Shown piece by piece: positions 45,759 to 54,341 of a stretch of 64,000 nt of DNA. This stretch comes from Actinophytocola xinjiangensis. Lineage in GTDB: Bacteria > Actinomycetota > Actinomycetes > Mycobacteriales > Pseudonocardiaceae. Both the position numbers and the translations under genes were made by a program. A model generated the notes under the pieces. It was given only the letters and a program-made list of their open reading frames with translations. It made no database searches and was not told the DNA's origin. How positions within the stretch are numbered: the stretch's first letter is position 1; each line of letters starts with the position of its first letter. The stretch lies in contig NZ_MSIF01000014.1 of assembly GCF_001921215.1 (NCBI RefSeq), positions 1-64,000 of the forward strand, written 5' to 3'.

Positions 45759-46649
45759 TCAGTCCAGGTGGGCCAGGACCTGGTGGTGCAGGCGCTGGAG
45801 GTGCAGGCCCCGACGGATGTCCGTCGGGTGCTCGGTGGCTCCGGCGCGCACCATCGCCACGAACTGGTCCAGCAGGGCGGCGTAGCGCACCGACGCGTCG
45901 CCGCTCGGGTCGAGGTAGCTGAGGCCGTGCTCGCCGAACACGCTGAAGTCGTTGATCGGCGGCTCGGCCGGCGTGTGCATGGTCATCGTCGCGGTGCTGG
46001 TGGCGCCGCTGTCGTGGCCGAACAGCACGTGCCAGGTCCGGCCCCGCTCGGCGAAGTGCGCGTGCAGCACGGTGGTGATCTCGCCGAGGGCCGCGTCGAG
46101 CAGGTCGAAGGTGTGCGGGCCGATGTCGGCCAGCGCACCGCCGGCATGCCGCCACGCCGACGTCTCGTACTTGCTGTCCAGCAGGGTCGCCGACAGCCAG
46201 CGCGCCGCGCCGCCGTGCCAGCCGCCGGTGCGGTGCGTGGCGGCCAGCCAGTCGGCGACCTCGGGGGCGTAGCGGAACGTCAGCATCATCAGCGTGGTGA
46301 CGCCGGCGCGCTCGGCGGCGTCGACCAGCTGCCCGGCCTCCTCGACCGACGCGGCCAGCGGCTTCTCCAGGATCACGTGCTTGCCGGCCTCGACCGCCCG
46401 CAGCGCCAGCGGCGCCTGCACGGCCGGCGGCACGGCGAAGGTGACCGCGTCCACGGCGGCGAGCAGGTCGTCGAAGGAGGTCGTCGGGGTGGCGCCGTGC
46501 GGGGCGGCGATCGCCGCCGCGGCCTCCGGGCGGCGGGCCCACACGGAGACGAGGTCGGTGTCGGGGTGGGCGGCGACGCCGGGCCCGTGGACACGCTGCG
46601 CCCACGGGCCGGCGCCGACGAGTCCGATGCGCGGTCGGGTGTCGTTCAT
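45759..46649 (-). CDS. Gfo/Idh/MocA family oxidoreductase
   Basis: 296-residue NAD(P)-dependent oxidoreductase. The Rossmann loop is IGLVGAGPWAQRVHGPG (about residues 8-24). EKPLAAS carries the conserved Lys (EKP). The C-terminal domain includes GGALADIGPHTFDLL, with His in the catalytic position. Sugar or inositol-like substrates are typical. It is convergent with the long hypothetical gene and divergent from the Nudix gene (48 bp between starts). No sugar operon accompanies it, so substrate is not inferable. Confidence 0.9.
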   Translation of the reverse strand: MNDTRPRIGLVGAGPWAQRVHGPGVAAHPDTDLVSVWARRPEAAAAIAAPHGATPTTSFDDLLAAVDAVTFAVPPAVQAPLALRAVEAGKHVILEKPLAASVEEAGQLVDAAERAGVTTLMMLTFRYAPEVADWLAATHRTGGWHGGAARWLSATLLDSKYETSAWRHAGGALADIGPHTFDLLDAALGEITTVLHAHFAERGRTWHVLFGHDSGATSTATMTMHTPAEPPINDFSVFGEHGLSYLDPSGDASVRYAALLDQFVAMVRAGATEHPTDIRRGLHLQRLHHQVLAHLD

Positions 46650-46697
46650 GGTCACATCCTGCCCGCCCCGGGCCGGTGGGCTGCGTAGGCTCTTGCT

Positions 46698-47555
46698 GTG
46701 CGTGAGGTGCCGAGGGAACTGGTCCTGCCGAGTGGTTTCGTCCCCCCGGAGGTGCCCGACCCGCCCGTGCCGGCCAAGGACGCCGCCACGGTGATGCTGG
46801 TGCGCGACACCGACGACGGCCTTGAGGTGTTCCTGATGCGCCGGGTGGCCGGTATGGCCTTCGCCGGCGGGATGACCGTGTTCCCCGGCGGCGGGGTCGA
46901 CCGGCGCGACGCCGACACCTCGCTGGCCTGGCACGGGCCGCCGCCGGCGTGGTGGGCCTCCCGGTTCTCCTGCGACATCGGGCTGGCGCGCGCACTGGTG
47001 TGCGCGGCCGTGCGGGAGACGTTCGAGGAGTCCGGGGTGCTGCTGGCCGGACCGTCGGAGGACACCGTCGTGTCCGATGTGCGGCCCTACACCCAGGCGC
47101 GCGCCCAGCTGGTGAACCGGGAGCTGTCGATGGCCGGGTTCCTGGCCGAGGCGGGGCTGGTGCTGCGCGCGGACCTGCTGCGGCCGTGGTCGGACTGGGT
47201 GACCCCGGAGGCCGAGACCCGCCGCTTCGACGCCCGGTTCTTCCTGGCGGCGCTGCCGGCGGGGCAGCGGGCCGACGGCGAGACCAGCGAGGCGTCGGCC
47301 GTGCACTGGCAGCGGCCGGGCGAGGCGCTCGACGACTGGCAGGCCGGCCGGGTCGGGCTGCTGCCGCCGACCTGGGCCACGCTCGCCGAGCTGGAGGAGT
47401 GCCCGACGGTGGCCGAGGCGATGCGCCAGGACCGGACGATCACCAAGCTCATGCCCAAGGTCGTGCGCGACGAGGGAGGTCTGCGGGTGGTGCTGCCCGG
47501 CGACCCGGCCTACGACGGCGCCGCCGCCCACCTCGACCCCCGGGACCCGTCATGA
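46698..47555 (+). CDS. Nudix hydrolase
   Basis: 285-residue Nudix protein. The box is stretched: FPGGGVDRRD is followed 40 residues later by AAVRETFEESGVLL, which carries the REx2EE core. The insertion between the first Gly and the box (ADTSLAWHGPPPAWWASRF) occurs in long Nudix proteins such as the RNase/CoA-related group. Substrate unknown. GTG at 46698 is the start. The stop overlaps the MBL start by four bases, as in an operon. Confidence 0.85.
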   Translation: MREVPRELVLPSGFVPPEVPDPPVPAKDAATVMLVRDTDDGLEVFLMRRVAGMAFAGGMTVFPGGGVDRRDADTSLAWHGPPPAWWASRFSCDIGLARALVCAAVRETFEESGVLLAGPSEDTVVSDVRPYTQARAQLVNRELSMAGFLAEAGLVLRADLLRPWSDWVTPEAETRRFDARFFLAALPAGQRADGETSEASAVHWQRPGEALDDWQAGRVGLLPPTWATLAELEECPTVAEAMRQDRTITKLMPKVVRDEGGLRVVLPGDPAYDGAAAHLDPRDPS

Positions 47556-48325
47556 CCGGGCATCCCGCGTACGGCGTCGTGCGCCCGGTGACGCCGGTGG
47601 CTTCGGTGCTGCTGGAGGACAACCCGGGCTCGATGACCCTGGACGGCACGAACACCTGGCTGCTGCGCGCGCCCGGCGCGGACGCGTCGATCGTGGTGGA
47701 CCCCGGCTATGAGGACGTCGAGCACCTGACGCGGGTCGCCGACGCCGGCCGGGTCGCGCTGATCGTGGTGACCCACGGCCACCCCGACCACGTGCAGGGC
47801 GCGCCGTGGCTGGCGGAGCGCACCGGTGCGCCCGTGCGCGCGTTCGACCCGGCCCTGTGTTCGGGCGCGGCGCCGCTGACCGACGGCGAGACCCTCGCCG
47901 AGGCCGGCCTGGAGGTCCGGGTCCTCCACACTCCCGGGCACACCGACGACTCGGTCTGCCTGGCCGTGACCGGCGAGCAGGGCGGCGCCGTGCTCACCGG
48001 CGACACGATCCTGGGCCGGGGGACCACGGTGATCTCCGCGCTCGGCCCCTACCTGGCGACGCTGCGGACCCTGGTCGCGCTGCCGGCCGGCACGGTCGCG
48101 CTGCCGGGGCACGGCCAGGAGCTGCCGGACGTCGCGGCGGTGGCCGCCGAGTACCTGGCGCACCGCGAGCAGCGGCTGGACCAGGTGCGGGCGGCGCTGG
48201 TCGAGCTGGGGCCGGACGCGACCGCGCGCCAGGTGGTCGAGCTGGTGTACGCCGACGTCGACCGGTCGCTGTGGGGGCCGGCGGAGTGGTCGGTGCGCGC
48301 GCAGCTGGACTACCTGCGCTCCTGA
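47552..48325 (+). CDS. MBL-fold metallo-hydrolase (Rv3677c-like)
   Basis: 257-residue metallo-beta-lactamase-fold enzyme. HGHPDHVQG is the HxHxDH zinc motif. Other ligands are in TPGHTDDS, LTGDTIL and PGHGQE, all present. NTWLLRAPGADASIVVDPG is the family opening. LACTB2-like endoribonuclease or thioesterase activity is possible. ATG 47552 overlaps the Nudix stop. Its homologue in M. tuberculosis lies directly before crp; here a sliding clamp and MFS gene intervene. Confidence 0.9.
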   Translation: MTGHPAYGVVRPVTPVASVLLEDNPGSMTLDGTNTWLLRAPGADASIVVDPGYEDVEHLTRVADAGRVALIVVTHGHPDHVQGAPWLAERTGAPVRAFDPALCSGAAPLTDGETLAEAGLEVRVLHTPGHTDDSVCLAVTGEQGGAVLTGDTILGRGTTVISALGPYLATLRTLVALPAGTVALPGHGQELPDVAAVAAEYLAHREQRLDQVRAALVELGPDATARQVVELVYADVDRSLWGPAEWSVRAQLDYLRS

Positions 48326-48328
48326 GGC

Positions 48329-49435
48329 TCAGTTCTTGGGCGGCAGCATGGGCATCACCACGTAGCGCAGGTTGGTGTCGGTCGGCTCGGTGGCGCTGAA
48401 CTCGGTGGCGCGCATGCCGGGCTGGATGCGCAGCCGCACCCGGCCGCCGTGGAACGGGCGCAGCGCGTCGGTCAGGAAGCGGGACTGGTAGGCCTGCGGG
48501 GTGCGCCCGCCGGTGACGTCCGCCTTGACCGTCTCCTCGGCCTCACCGGCGCGCTGGTCGGCGCCGCGCAGCCGGACCTCGCCGTCGCCGACCTCCAGCA
48601 GCAGCACGCCGCGCGCGTCGGTGTAGAGGCCGACGCGGCGTACGGCGCCGGCCAGGGCGTCGGCGTCCAGCTCGACCTCGGTGTCCACGTCGGACACCGA
48701 GACCTTGGACTCGTGCAGGAAACTCCCGTCCAGCACCGACGTGGTCGCCGCCAGGTTCGTCCACACCAGACCGAAGCGGTCCTGGTCGGCGTGCAGCGCG
48801 ACCGGCCCGCCGTGGTCGACCTGCTTGGCGATCTCGCCGAGCAGGGTGGCCGGGACCAGCGCGTCGACGGTCTGGCCGGCCGACTGCCAGGAGATCCTGG
48901 CGACGGCCATCTGGTAGCGGTCGGTGGCCAGCAGGACCAGGCGGTCGTCCTCGGAGCGGATCCGCACGCCGGTGAACATCGGCAGCGCGTCGTCGCGGGA
49001 GGCGGCGGTGGACACGGTGGCCAGCGCCGCGGCGAACACCGCGCCGTCGACCGTGCCGGCCAGCGGTGGCGGCGGCGCCACCCCGGGGTGCACGTCGGCG
49101 TCGAGCAGCGGCAGCGCGAACCGCGCGCCGGGGCCCCGGATGGCCAGCCGCGACCCCTCGACGACCAGCCTGACCTGCTCGAACTCCAACGCCCGTAACG
49201 TGTCGGCCAGCGGTTTGGCCGGCACCAGGACCCGTCCTTCGGTGTGCGTGACCGCCGGTCGCGCCACCCGCACGGCCCGCTCCCGGTCGTTGGCGGCCAG
49301 GGCCACGCCCTCGGCGGTGGCGGTGAGCAGCACGCCGGAGAGCACCGGGTCGATGAGCTTGCCGGGCACCAGGCGGACCAGCGCCGACGCGGCGGAGGCC
49401 AGGTCGGCGGTGGTGGCGGTCAGGTCGAGGTCCAT
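48329..49435 (-). CDS. DNA polymerase III beta (sliding clamp) paralogue
   Basis: 368-residue clamp-type protein from ATG 49435. Three repeated clamp domains are seen. Domain 1 contains ATTADLASAASALVRLVP. Domain 2 contains VDGAVFAAALATVSTAASRDDALPMFTGVRI, the typical DnaN region. Domain 3 contains ELDADALAGAVRRVGLYTDARG. The end RYVVMPMLPPKN parallels the DnaN C-terminus (YLLMPMR). The main dnaN is normally beside dnaA at oriC; no replication-origin genes lie here, so this is likely a second clamp. It converges with the MBL gene. Confidence 0.88.
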   Translation of the reverse strand: MDLDLTATTADLASAASALVRLVPGKLIDPVLSGVLLTATAEGVALAANDRERAVRVARPAVTHTEGRVLVPAKPLADTLRALEFEQVRLVVEGSRLAIRGPGARFALPLLDADVHPGVAPPPPLAGTVDGAVFAAALATVSTAASRDDALPMFTGVRIRSEDDRLVLLATDRYQMAVARISWQSAGQTVDALVPATLLGEIAKQVDHGGPVALHADQDRFGLVWTNLAATTSVLDGSFLHESKVSVSDVDTEVELDADALAGAVRRVGLYTDARGVLLLEVGDGEVRLRGADQRAGEAEETVKADVTGGRTPQAYQSRFLTDALRPFHGGRVRLRIQPGMRATEFSATEPTDTNLRYVVMPMLPPKN

Positions 49436-49474
49436 GCCGGGCAACCTAGCGCGCCGGTCCGACAGTTCCGTCCG

Positions 49475-50752
49475 TCAGTTGGCGGCGGCGGTCTCCGGCT
49501 CGGGGTCCGGGTCGGGTTCGGCGTCCGGCCGGTTCTCGGCGTCGGGGTCGTTGACCGGCTCGGCGATGGTGTCGCGGCGCAGCCACACCAGCACGGCGAT
49601 CAGCGTGCCGGCGGCGCTGGCGGCGAGGAACGCGGACGGGATGCCGACGTGTTCGACGAGGTATCCGCTGGTCGAGTGCCCGGCGGCGAGGCCGATGGTC
49701 ACCGAGGTGACGACCCAGCCGAACGCCTCGGTGGCCAGGCCGCGCGGGGCGACGATCTCGATCGTCGTGGAGTGGGTGGTGGACTGGGGGGTGATCCAGA
49801 CGCCGGCGACCAGCATCGCCAGCGCCAGCCAGAGCAGGTTCGTGGGGATCGCCATCGGCGCGACGAGCAGCGCGAACAGTCCGAGCAGCACCGGCAGCCG
49901 CAGGTGCATGGGCCTGGGCCACGGCCGCACCGCGTAGTACAGGCCGAAGGCGACCGAGCTGAGCGACCACAGCGCCAGCAGCACGCCGCCGAGCGGGGCG
50001 CGGCCGGCCTCGGTCGCCACGGCGGGCACCGCGACCTCGACGAACCCGACGGTGATGCCGAACCCGAGCGCGGCGAGCGCGACGGTGCGCATGCCGGGGT
50101 AGGCGAGCGCGCCGAGCAGCCGCCCGGCGCTCACCCGGACCGGCCGGACCCGGCGCACGGCGGGGGTCAGGGCGAACCCGACGCTGCCCACGACCATGCA
50201 GACGGCGCCGAGCACGACGCCGGTGCCCGCCCAGGGGGCGGCGACCAGCACGCCGGCCAGGGCGGGTCCGAGGATGAAGAACACCTCGAGGCTGATGGCC
50301 TCGTAGGCGTAGGCGGCGTGCCGGACGGGCCCGGCCGGCACGAGGTGGACCCACAGCGAGCGGGACGCGGCGCCGACCATCGGCTCGGTGAGCCCGACCA
50401 GGCCGCCGAGCAGGACGAGGACCACCGACGACTGCCCGGTCTCCACAGCGAGCACCGCGGCGGTGACTGCGATCACGAACAGCGACACCGTGACCAGCAG
50501 CGGAACGGTGGGCCCGCGCCGGTCCATGATCCGCCCCTGGACGACGGCGCCGAGCGCGACGCCGGTCAGCGACCCGGCCGACACGGCCCCGGCGACCGCG
50601 AACGAGCCGGTCTCCCGCTGCACGTAGAGCAGCAGGGACAGGCCGATCATGGCGATCGGCATCCTGGCGAGCAGCGAGGTGAGGACGGGCCAACCCGCGC
50701 CGGGCGTGGTGAGCGCGACGCGGTAGTCGGAGAAGCGGGCGGTGTGCGACAC
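49475..50752 (-). CDS. MFS transporter with operator-like palindrome upstream
   Basis: 425-residue facilitator, about twelve helices. The motif A loop is QGRIMDRRGPTVPL, with the basic/Gly pattern. Long charged C-terminus (DPDAENRPDAEPDPDPEPETAAAN) suggests a cytoplasmic acidic tail. Drug or metabolite efflux is likely. The start is near GTG 50752. The 16-bp palindrome TGGTACGCGCGTACCA lies 21 bp upstream. No regulator gene is adjacent, although crp is the next gene on the same strand. Confidence 0.85.
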   Translation of the reverse strand: MSHTARFSDYRVALTTPGAGWPVLTSLLARMPIAMIGLSLLLYVQRETGSFAVAGAVSAGSLTGVALGAVVQGRIMDRRGPTVPLLVTVSLFVIAVTAAVLAVETGQSSVVLVLLGGLVGLTEPMVGAASRSLWVHLVPAGPVRHAAYAYEAISLEVFFILGPALAGVLVAAPWAGTGVVLGAVCMVVGSVGFALTPAVRRVRPVRVSAGRLLGALAYPGMRTVALAALGFGITVGFVEVAVPAVATEAGRAPLGGVLLALWSLSSVAFGLYYAVRPWPRPMHLRLPVLLGLFALLVAPMAIPTNLLWLALAMLVAGVWITPQSTTHSTTIEIVAPRGLATEAFGWVVTSVTIGLAAGHSTSGYLVEHVGIPSAFLAASAAGTLIAVLVWLRRDTIAEPVNDPDAENRPDAEPDPDPEPETAAAN

Positions 50753-50773
50753 GAGCCCCAGTATGCAGGTCTT

Positions 50774-50789
50774 TGGTACGCGCGTACCA
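50774..50789. promoter_or_regulatory. 16-bp perfect palindrome upstream of the MFS gene
   Basis: TGGTACGCGCGTACCA. The GTAC half-sites resemble those of HxlR/MarR-type repressors. It should overlap the transporter promoter. Confidence 0.55.
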
Positions 50790-50926
50790 GTTATTTGCCG
50801 GAGCCGCTCGACCCGCCTGGTTCAGCCCGAAAGGTCACGATAAGATAACGGAAACCGGAAATCTGGTGTTTCCGAACAACGCGAGGGCACCCCAGGGAGT
50901 CCCCCACTGCGGGGGCCAACACAACT

Positions 50927-50967
50927 CCCTCCGGACGCATATGGGTCGGGGCCTGTTTGCCGGAGGG
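50927..50967. other. Hairpin in the MFS-crp intergenic region
   Basis: CCCTCCGG (50927-50934) and CCGGAGGG (50960-50967) are 8-bp arms. The 312-bp gap 50753-51064 contains the palindrome, this hairpin and the crp terminator; no gene was found. Confidence 0.4.
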
Positions 50968-51006
50968 CGGGGAGCGTGAGCCGTCGGGGGATGGTTCACG
51001 CGAAGC

Positions 51007-51048
51007 GAAGAGCCGGTACGCCGCGTCGGGGGCGGCGGCCGGCTCTTC
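51007..51048 (-). terminator. Probable crp terminator
   Basis: GAAGAGCCGG (51007-51016) and CCGGCTCTTC (51039-51048) enclose a further GCCGC/GCGGC stem, 16 bp after the crp stop. Confidence 0.75.
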
Positions 51049-51064
51049 GTCTTGTTCGGTTCCG

Positions 51065-51739
51065 CTAGCGGGCGCGTCGAGCCAGCCGCTCCGGGTCCAG
51101 GATCAGCACGCTCTTGCCCTCCAGGCGCAGCCACCCACGGTGCGCGAAGTCGGCCAGCGCCTTGTTGACGGTCTCCCGGGAGGCGCCGACGTACTGGGCG
51201 ATCTCCTCCTGGGTCAGGTCGTGCATGACCCGCAGCAGGCCAGCCTCCTGGCTGCCGAACCGCTGGGCGAACTGCAACAGGGCCTTCGCGACCCGGCCGG
51301 GCACATCGGTGAAGATCAGGTCGGCGAGCATGCCGTTGGTCCGGCGCAGCCGTCGTGCGACCACGCGCAGCAACTGCTCGGCGATCTCCGGCCTGGTGGC
51401 GATCCACTGGCGCAGCGCCGGCCGGTCCATCGTGCGGGCGACGACCTCGGTGACCGTGGTGGCGGTCGAGGTACGCGGCCCGGGGTCGAAGATCGACAGC
51501 TCCCCGAACATGTCCGCCGGGCCCATGATGCCCAGCAGGTTCTCCCGGCCGTCCGGAGACTTTCGGCCGAGCTTCACCTTGCCCGACTGGATGATGTACA
51601 GGCGGTCACCCGGCTCGCCCTCGGCGAAGATCACGTGCCCGCGCGGAAACTCGACCGTCTCCAGCGTCTGGGCAAGCGCCTCGGCGGCCGCCGGCTCGAC
51701 GCCCTGGAAGATGCCGGCCCTGGCCAGGGTCTCGTCCAC
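51065..51739 (-). CDS. crp: cAMP receptor protein (Crp/Fnr family)
   Basis: 224-residue regulator, the same length as M. tuberculosis Crp (Rv3676). The start GTG 51739 follows GGGAGG. The cyclic-nucleotide domain has [20 protein letters not shown] and [19 protein letters not shown], with the Glu and Arg that bind cAMP. The C-terminal helix-turn-helix reads [28 protein letters not shown]. It is very similar to the mycobacterial protein. It should act as a global regulator. No adenylate cyclase is in the window. Confidence 0.97.
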   Translation of the reverse strand: MDETLARAGIFQGVEPAAAEALAQTLETVEFPRGHVIFAEGEPGDRLYIIQSGKVKLGRKSPDGRENLLGIMGPADMFGELSIFDPGPRTSTATTVTEVVARTMDRPALRQWIATRPEIAEQLLRVVARRLRRTNGMLADLIFTDVPGRVAKALLQFAQRFGSQEAGLLRVMHDLTQEEIAQYVGASRETVNKALADFAHRGWLRLEGKSVLILDPERLARRAR

Positions 51740-51884
51740 CTTCGTCCCTCCCAATCAGACACGGGCCGACGTGGGCCGGCCCTGACCGAGGGCAACGACG
51801 CCCCTGATCACTAAGGGGAGTGTAGGGCGTGTGCGGGGGTTCACCTCATGGGGCGTACTAGCGGTATGTCGGAACCGGTCCAGG

Positions 51885-52163
51885 TCAGGGGCCTGGCCTG
51901 GGGATCCGCACGGTCGGCTGGTTCATGACCTTCCGCGCGCGGGCCTTGTTCCGCCCCCGCCGCCGCAGCCGGAACATCTCCAGCGCCCGGCCGATGCCGT
52001 GACCGTAGAGCGCGCGCACCTCGTCCGGCCGCGCGTGCTCCAGCAACTCGCCGACCTCGTCCTCCTGGACCGCGACATGCCGCAGTCGGCTCTCCACACG
52101 TTCCATGAACAACGCGAAGAACATCACCACTATGGGTACCGCGAACACGAACCAGATGGCCAT
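51885..52163 (-). CDS. Small membrane protein (Rv3675-like position)
   Basis: 92-residue protein from ATG 52163. A single N-terminal membrane helix (IWFVFAVPIVVMFFALFM) is followed by a charged helical domain with HVAVQEDEVGELLEHARPDEVRALYGHG. The basic segment RLRRRGRNKARARK precedes a short tail. No domain known. It lies between crp and nth, as a small membrane gene does in M. tuberculosis, and is divergent from nth. Confidence 0.75.
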   Translation of the reverse strand: MAIWFVFAVPIVVMFFALFMERVESRLRHVAVQEDEVGELLEHARPDEVRALYGHGIGRALEMFRLRRRGRNKARARKVMNQPTVRIPRPGP

Positions 52164-52258
52164 GAGTCGTAGATCCTCGCTCAGGTCGGCTTGGCGGGAC
52201 TTTCCGGTAGACGTCCAGGGCACGGTCAGGGTTGTTCGGCGGCCCGTAGGCTAGCGGG

Positions 52259-53065
52259 GTGCCACCAGCCTCCCGACAACTACCCCGTGGGCAGAAGGCC
52301 GAAACCGCGCCGTCACCGAGCGTGTCGCTGGTCCGCCGGGCGCGCCGGATGACCCGCGTCCTCGCCGAGGCGTTCCCGGACGCGCACTGTGAGCTGGACT
52401 TCACCAACCCGCTCGAACTGACCGTCGCCACCATCCTGTCCGCGCAGAGCACCGACGTGCGGGTCAACCTGACCACGCCCGCGCTGTTCAAGCGCTACCA
52501 GAGCGCCGCCGACTACGCCGGCGCCGACCGCGCCGAGCTGGAGGAGCTGATCCGGCCCACCGGCTTCTTCCGCAACAAGGCGACCTCGCTGATCGGCCTG
52601 GGCGCCGCACTGGTCGAGCGGTTCAACGGCGAGGTCCCCGGCAAGCTCGAAGACCTGGTCACCCTGCCCGGCATCGGCCGCAAGACCGCCAACGTCGTGC
52701 TCGGCAACGCCTTCGGCGTCCCCGGCATCACCGTCGACACACACTTCGGGCGGCTGGTCCGCCGCTTCGGCTGGACCGACGAACAGGACCCGGTCAAGGT
52801 CGAACACGCCGTCGGCGCGCTGATCCCCCGCAAGGACTGGACGATGCTGTCCCACTGGGTGATCTTCCACGGCCGCCGGGTCTGCCACGCCCGCAAACCC
52901 GCCTGCGGCGCCTGCGTGCTCGCCAAGGACTGCCCCTCCTACGGCGAGGGCCCCACCGAGTTCGAAACCGCCGCCGCGCTGGTCAAGGGCCCCGAGGCGC
53001 CCGACCTGATCGACCTCGCCGAACGCGTCCGCAACGGCTACAAGCCAGGGCGGGGCCAGGCGTGA
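52259..53065 (+). CDS. nth: Endonuclease III (DNA glycosylase/AP lyase)
   Basis: 268-residue base-excision repair enzyme for oxidised pyrimidines. The helix-hairpin-helix [18 protein letters not shown] holds the catalytic Lys. The active-site Asp is in TVDTHFGRL. The 4Fe-4S loop is [17 protein letters not shown] with C-x6-C-x2-C-x5-C spacing. The start GTG 52259 gives a 30-residue extension before the conserved core ([10 protein letters not shown]), and an internal start is possible. Four-base overlap with the downstream thioredoxin gene. Confidence 0.95.
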   Translation: MPPASRQLPRGQKAETAPSPSVSLVRRARRMTRVLAEAFPDAHCELDFTNPLELTVATILSAQSTDVRVNLTTPALFKRYQSAADYAGADRAELEELIRPTGFFRNKATSLIGLGAALVERFNGEVPGKLEDLVTLPGIGRKTANVVLGNAFGVPGITVDTHFGRLVRRFGWTDEQDPVKVEHAVGALIPRKDWTMLSHWVIFHGRRVCHARKPACGACVLAKDCPSYGEGPTEFETAAALVKGPEAPDLIDLAERVRNGYKPGRGQA

Positions 53066-53649
53066 CGAACGCGGCACGGTGGTCGCTCGCCGGGCTGGTC
53101 CTGGTGGTCGCCGCCGTGATCGCGATCTGGCCGAGAGGCGAGGACCCGCCGGCCGAACCGCCCGACACGCCCGACGTCGCCGCGGTTCGTGCCGAGGCGG
53201 CGCTGGAGCCCTGCCCGTCCGGTGACCGACCCGGCCCGGCGACGCTGGCCGGGGTCGAGGTCGGCTGCCTGGCCGACGGGTCCACCGTCGACCTCGCCCG
53301 GACCCTGGCGCGGGGCCCGGTACTGGTGAACGTGTGGGCCACCTGGTGCCAGCCGTGCCGCGAGGAGCTGCCGCTGCTGGCCGAGTACGCCGCCGAGAAG
53401 AACGCGATCCCGGTCGTCGGCGTCGCCGTGCAGAGCGGCGAGGGCGACGCGCTCGGCCTGCTCGACGAGCTCGGCGTCGCGCTGCCGACCGTGCTCGACC
53501 GCGACGGTGCCGCGTCCAGGGCACTGCGGCTGCCGCGCGGCCTGCCGGCCAGCTACCTGGTCCAGGCGGACGGCACCGTGGCGCTGGTGGACAACCCCCG
53601 GCTGTTCCGCACCCTGGAGGAGATCCGGCAGGCGGTCGGACAGGGATGA
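53062..53649 (+). CDS. TlpA-like thioredoxin-fold membrane protein (Rv3673c-like)
   Basis: 195-residue protein. An N-terminal membrane anchor ([18 protein letters not shown]) is followed by a periplasmic-side thioredoxin domain with [14 protein letters not shown] (CxxC). [21 protein letters not shown] and [12 protein letters not shown] follow. GTG start overlaps nth by four bases, and the stop overlaps the next gene. Such proteins reduce extracytoplasmic disulfides or act in cytochrome maturation. Confidence 0.92.
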   Translation: MTNAARWSLAGLVLVVAAVIAIWPRGEDPPAEPPDTPDVAAVRAEAALEPCPSGDRPGPATLAGVEVGCLADGSTVDLARTLARGPVLVNVWATWCQPCREELPLLAEYAAEKNAIPVVGVAVQSGEGDALGLLDELGVALPTVLDRDGAASRALRLPRGLPASYLVQADGTVALVDNPRLFRTLEEIRQAVGQG

Positions 53650-54341
53650 GCGCCGAACCCGGGCCGCTGGTCGATCCGGCCGAACTGCCGGACTGGCTCG
53701 CGGCCATGGCGAACTCGGCACGCGACCCCGAACTGCGCGACCGCATGCCCCCGCCCGAGCCAGGCGGGCGTGACGCCGCCGTCCTGATCCTGCTCGGCGA
53801 CGACCTGGCCGCCGGCCCGGACGTGCTGCTGCAACTACGGGCCAACGGCGGCGGCGCGCACTCCGGCCAGGTCGCCTTCCCCGGCGGCTCCGCCGAACCC
53901 GACGACGACGGCCCGGTCGCCACCGCGCTGCGCGAGGCCGTCGAGGAGACCGGCGTCGACCCGTCCGGTGTGCGGCCGGTGGCGCTGCTGCCGACCCTGC
54001 ACATTCCCGTCTCGCGGTTCCACGTGACCCCGGTGATCGCACACTGGGAGCGACCGAGCAGGGTGTGGGCGGTGGATCCGGCGGAGAGCGCCGCCGTCGC
54101 CAGGGTGCCGCTGGCCACGCTCGCGGACCCGGCCAACCGGTTTCGGCTGCGCCATCCGTCCGGATTCTCCGGACCGGCGTTCGCCCTGCCAGGCATGCTG
54201 GTCTGGGGATTCACCGCGGGAGTGCTGACGCACCTGCTGCGCATCGGCGGGTTCGACCGGCCATGGGACGGTACGGACATACGCGACTTTGACGCGGCCT
54301 GGGCTTCAGTTGGCTCTGTGGTCGGGGAGGTTGACGGGTGA
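53646..54341 (+). CDS. CoA pyrophosphatase, Nudix family (Rv3672c-like)
   Basis: 231-residue Nudix enzyme. The Nudix box FPGGSAEPDDDGPVATALREAVEETGVD starts at about residue 82. The preceding LLQLRANGGGAHSGQVAFPGG carries the CoA-pyrophosphatase signature. ATG 53646 sits in an ATGA overlap. The C-terminal region LPGMLVWGFTAGVLTHLL is the helix typical of these proteins. It overlaps marP. It hydrolyses the pyrophosphate of CoA or oxidised CoA. Confidence 0.92.
   Translation: MSAEPGPLVDPAELPDWLAAMANSARDPELRDRMPPPEPGGRDAAVLILLGDDLAAGPDVLLQLRANGGGAHSGQVAFPGGSAEPDDDGPVATALREAVEETGVDPSGVRPVALLPTLHIPVSRFHVTPVIAHWERPSRVWAVDPAESAAVARVPLATLADPANRFRLRHPSGFSGPAFALPGMLVWGFTAGVLTHLLRIGGFDRPWDGTDIRDFDAAWASVGSVVGEVDG

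Noticed and set aside
50840-51000. Possible c-di-AMP riboswitch between MFS and crp
   Set aside because: The conserved core segments could not be matched on either strand; only simple hairpins seen.
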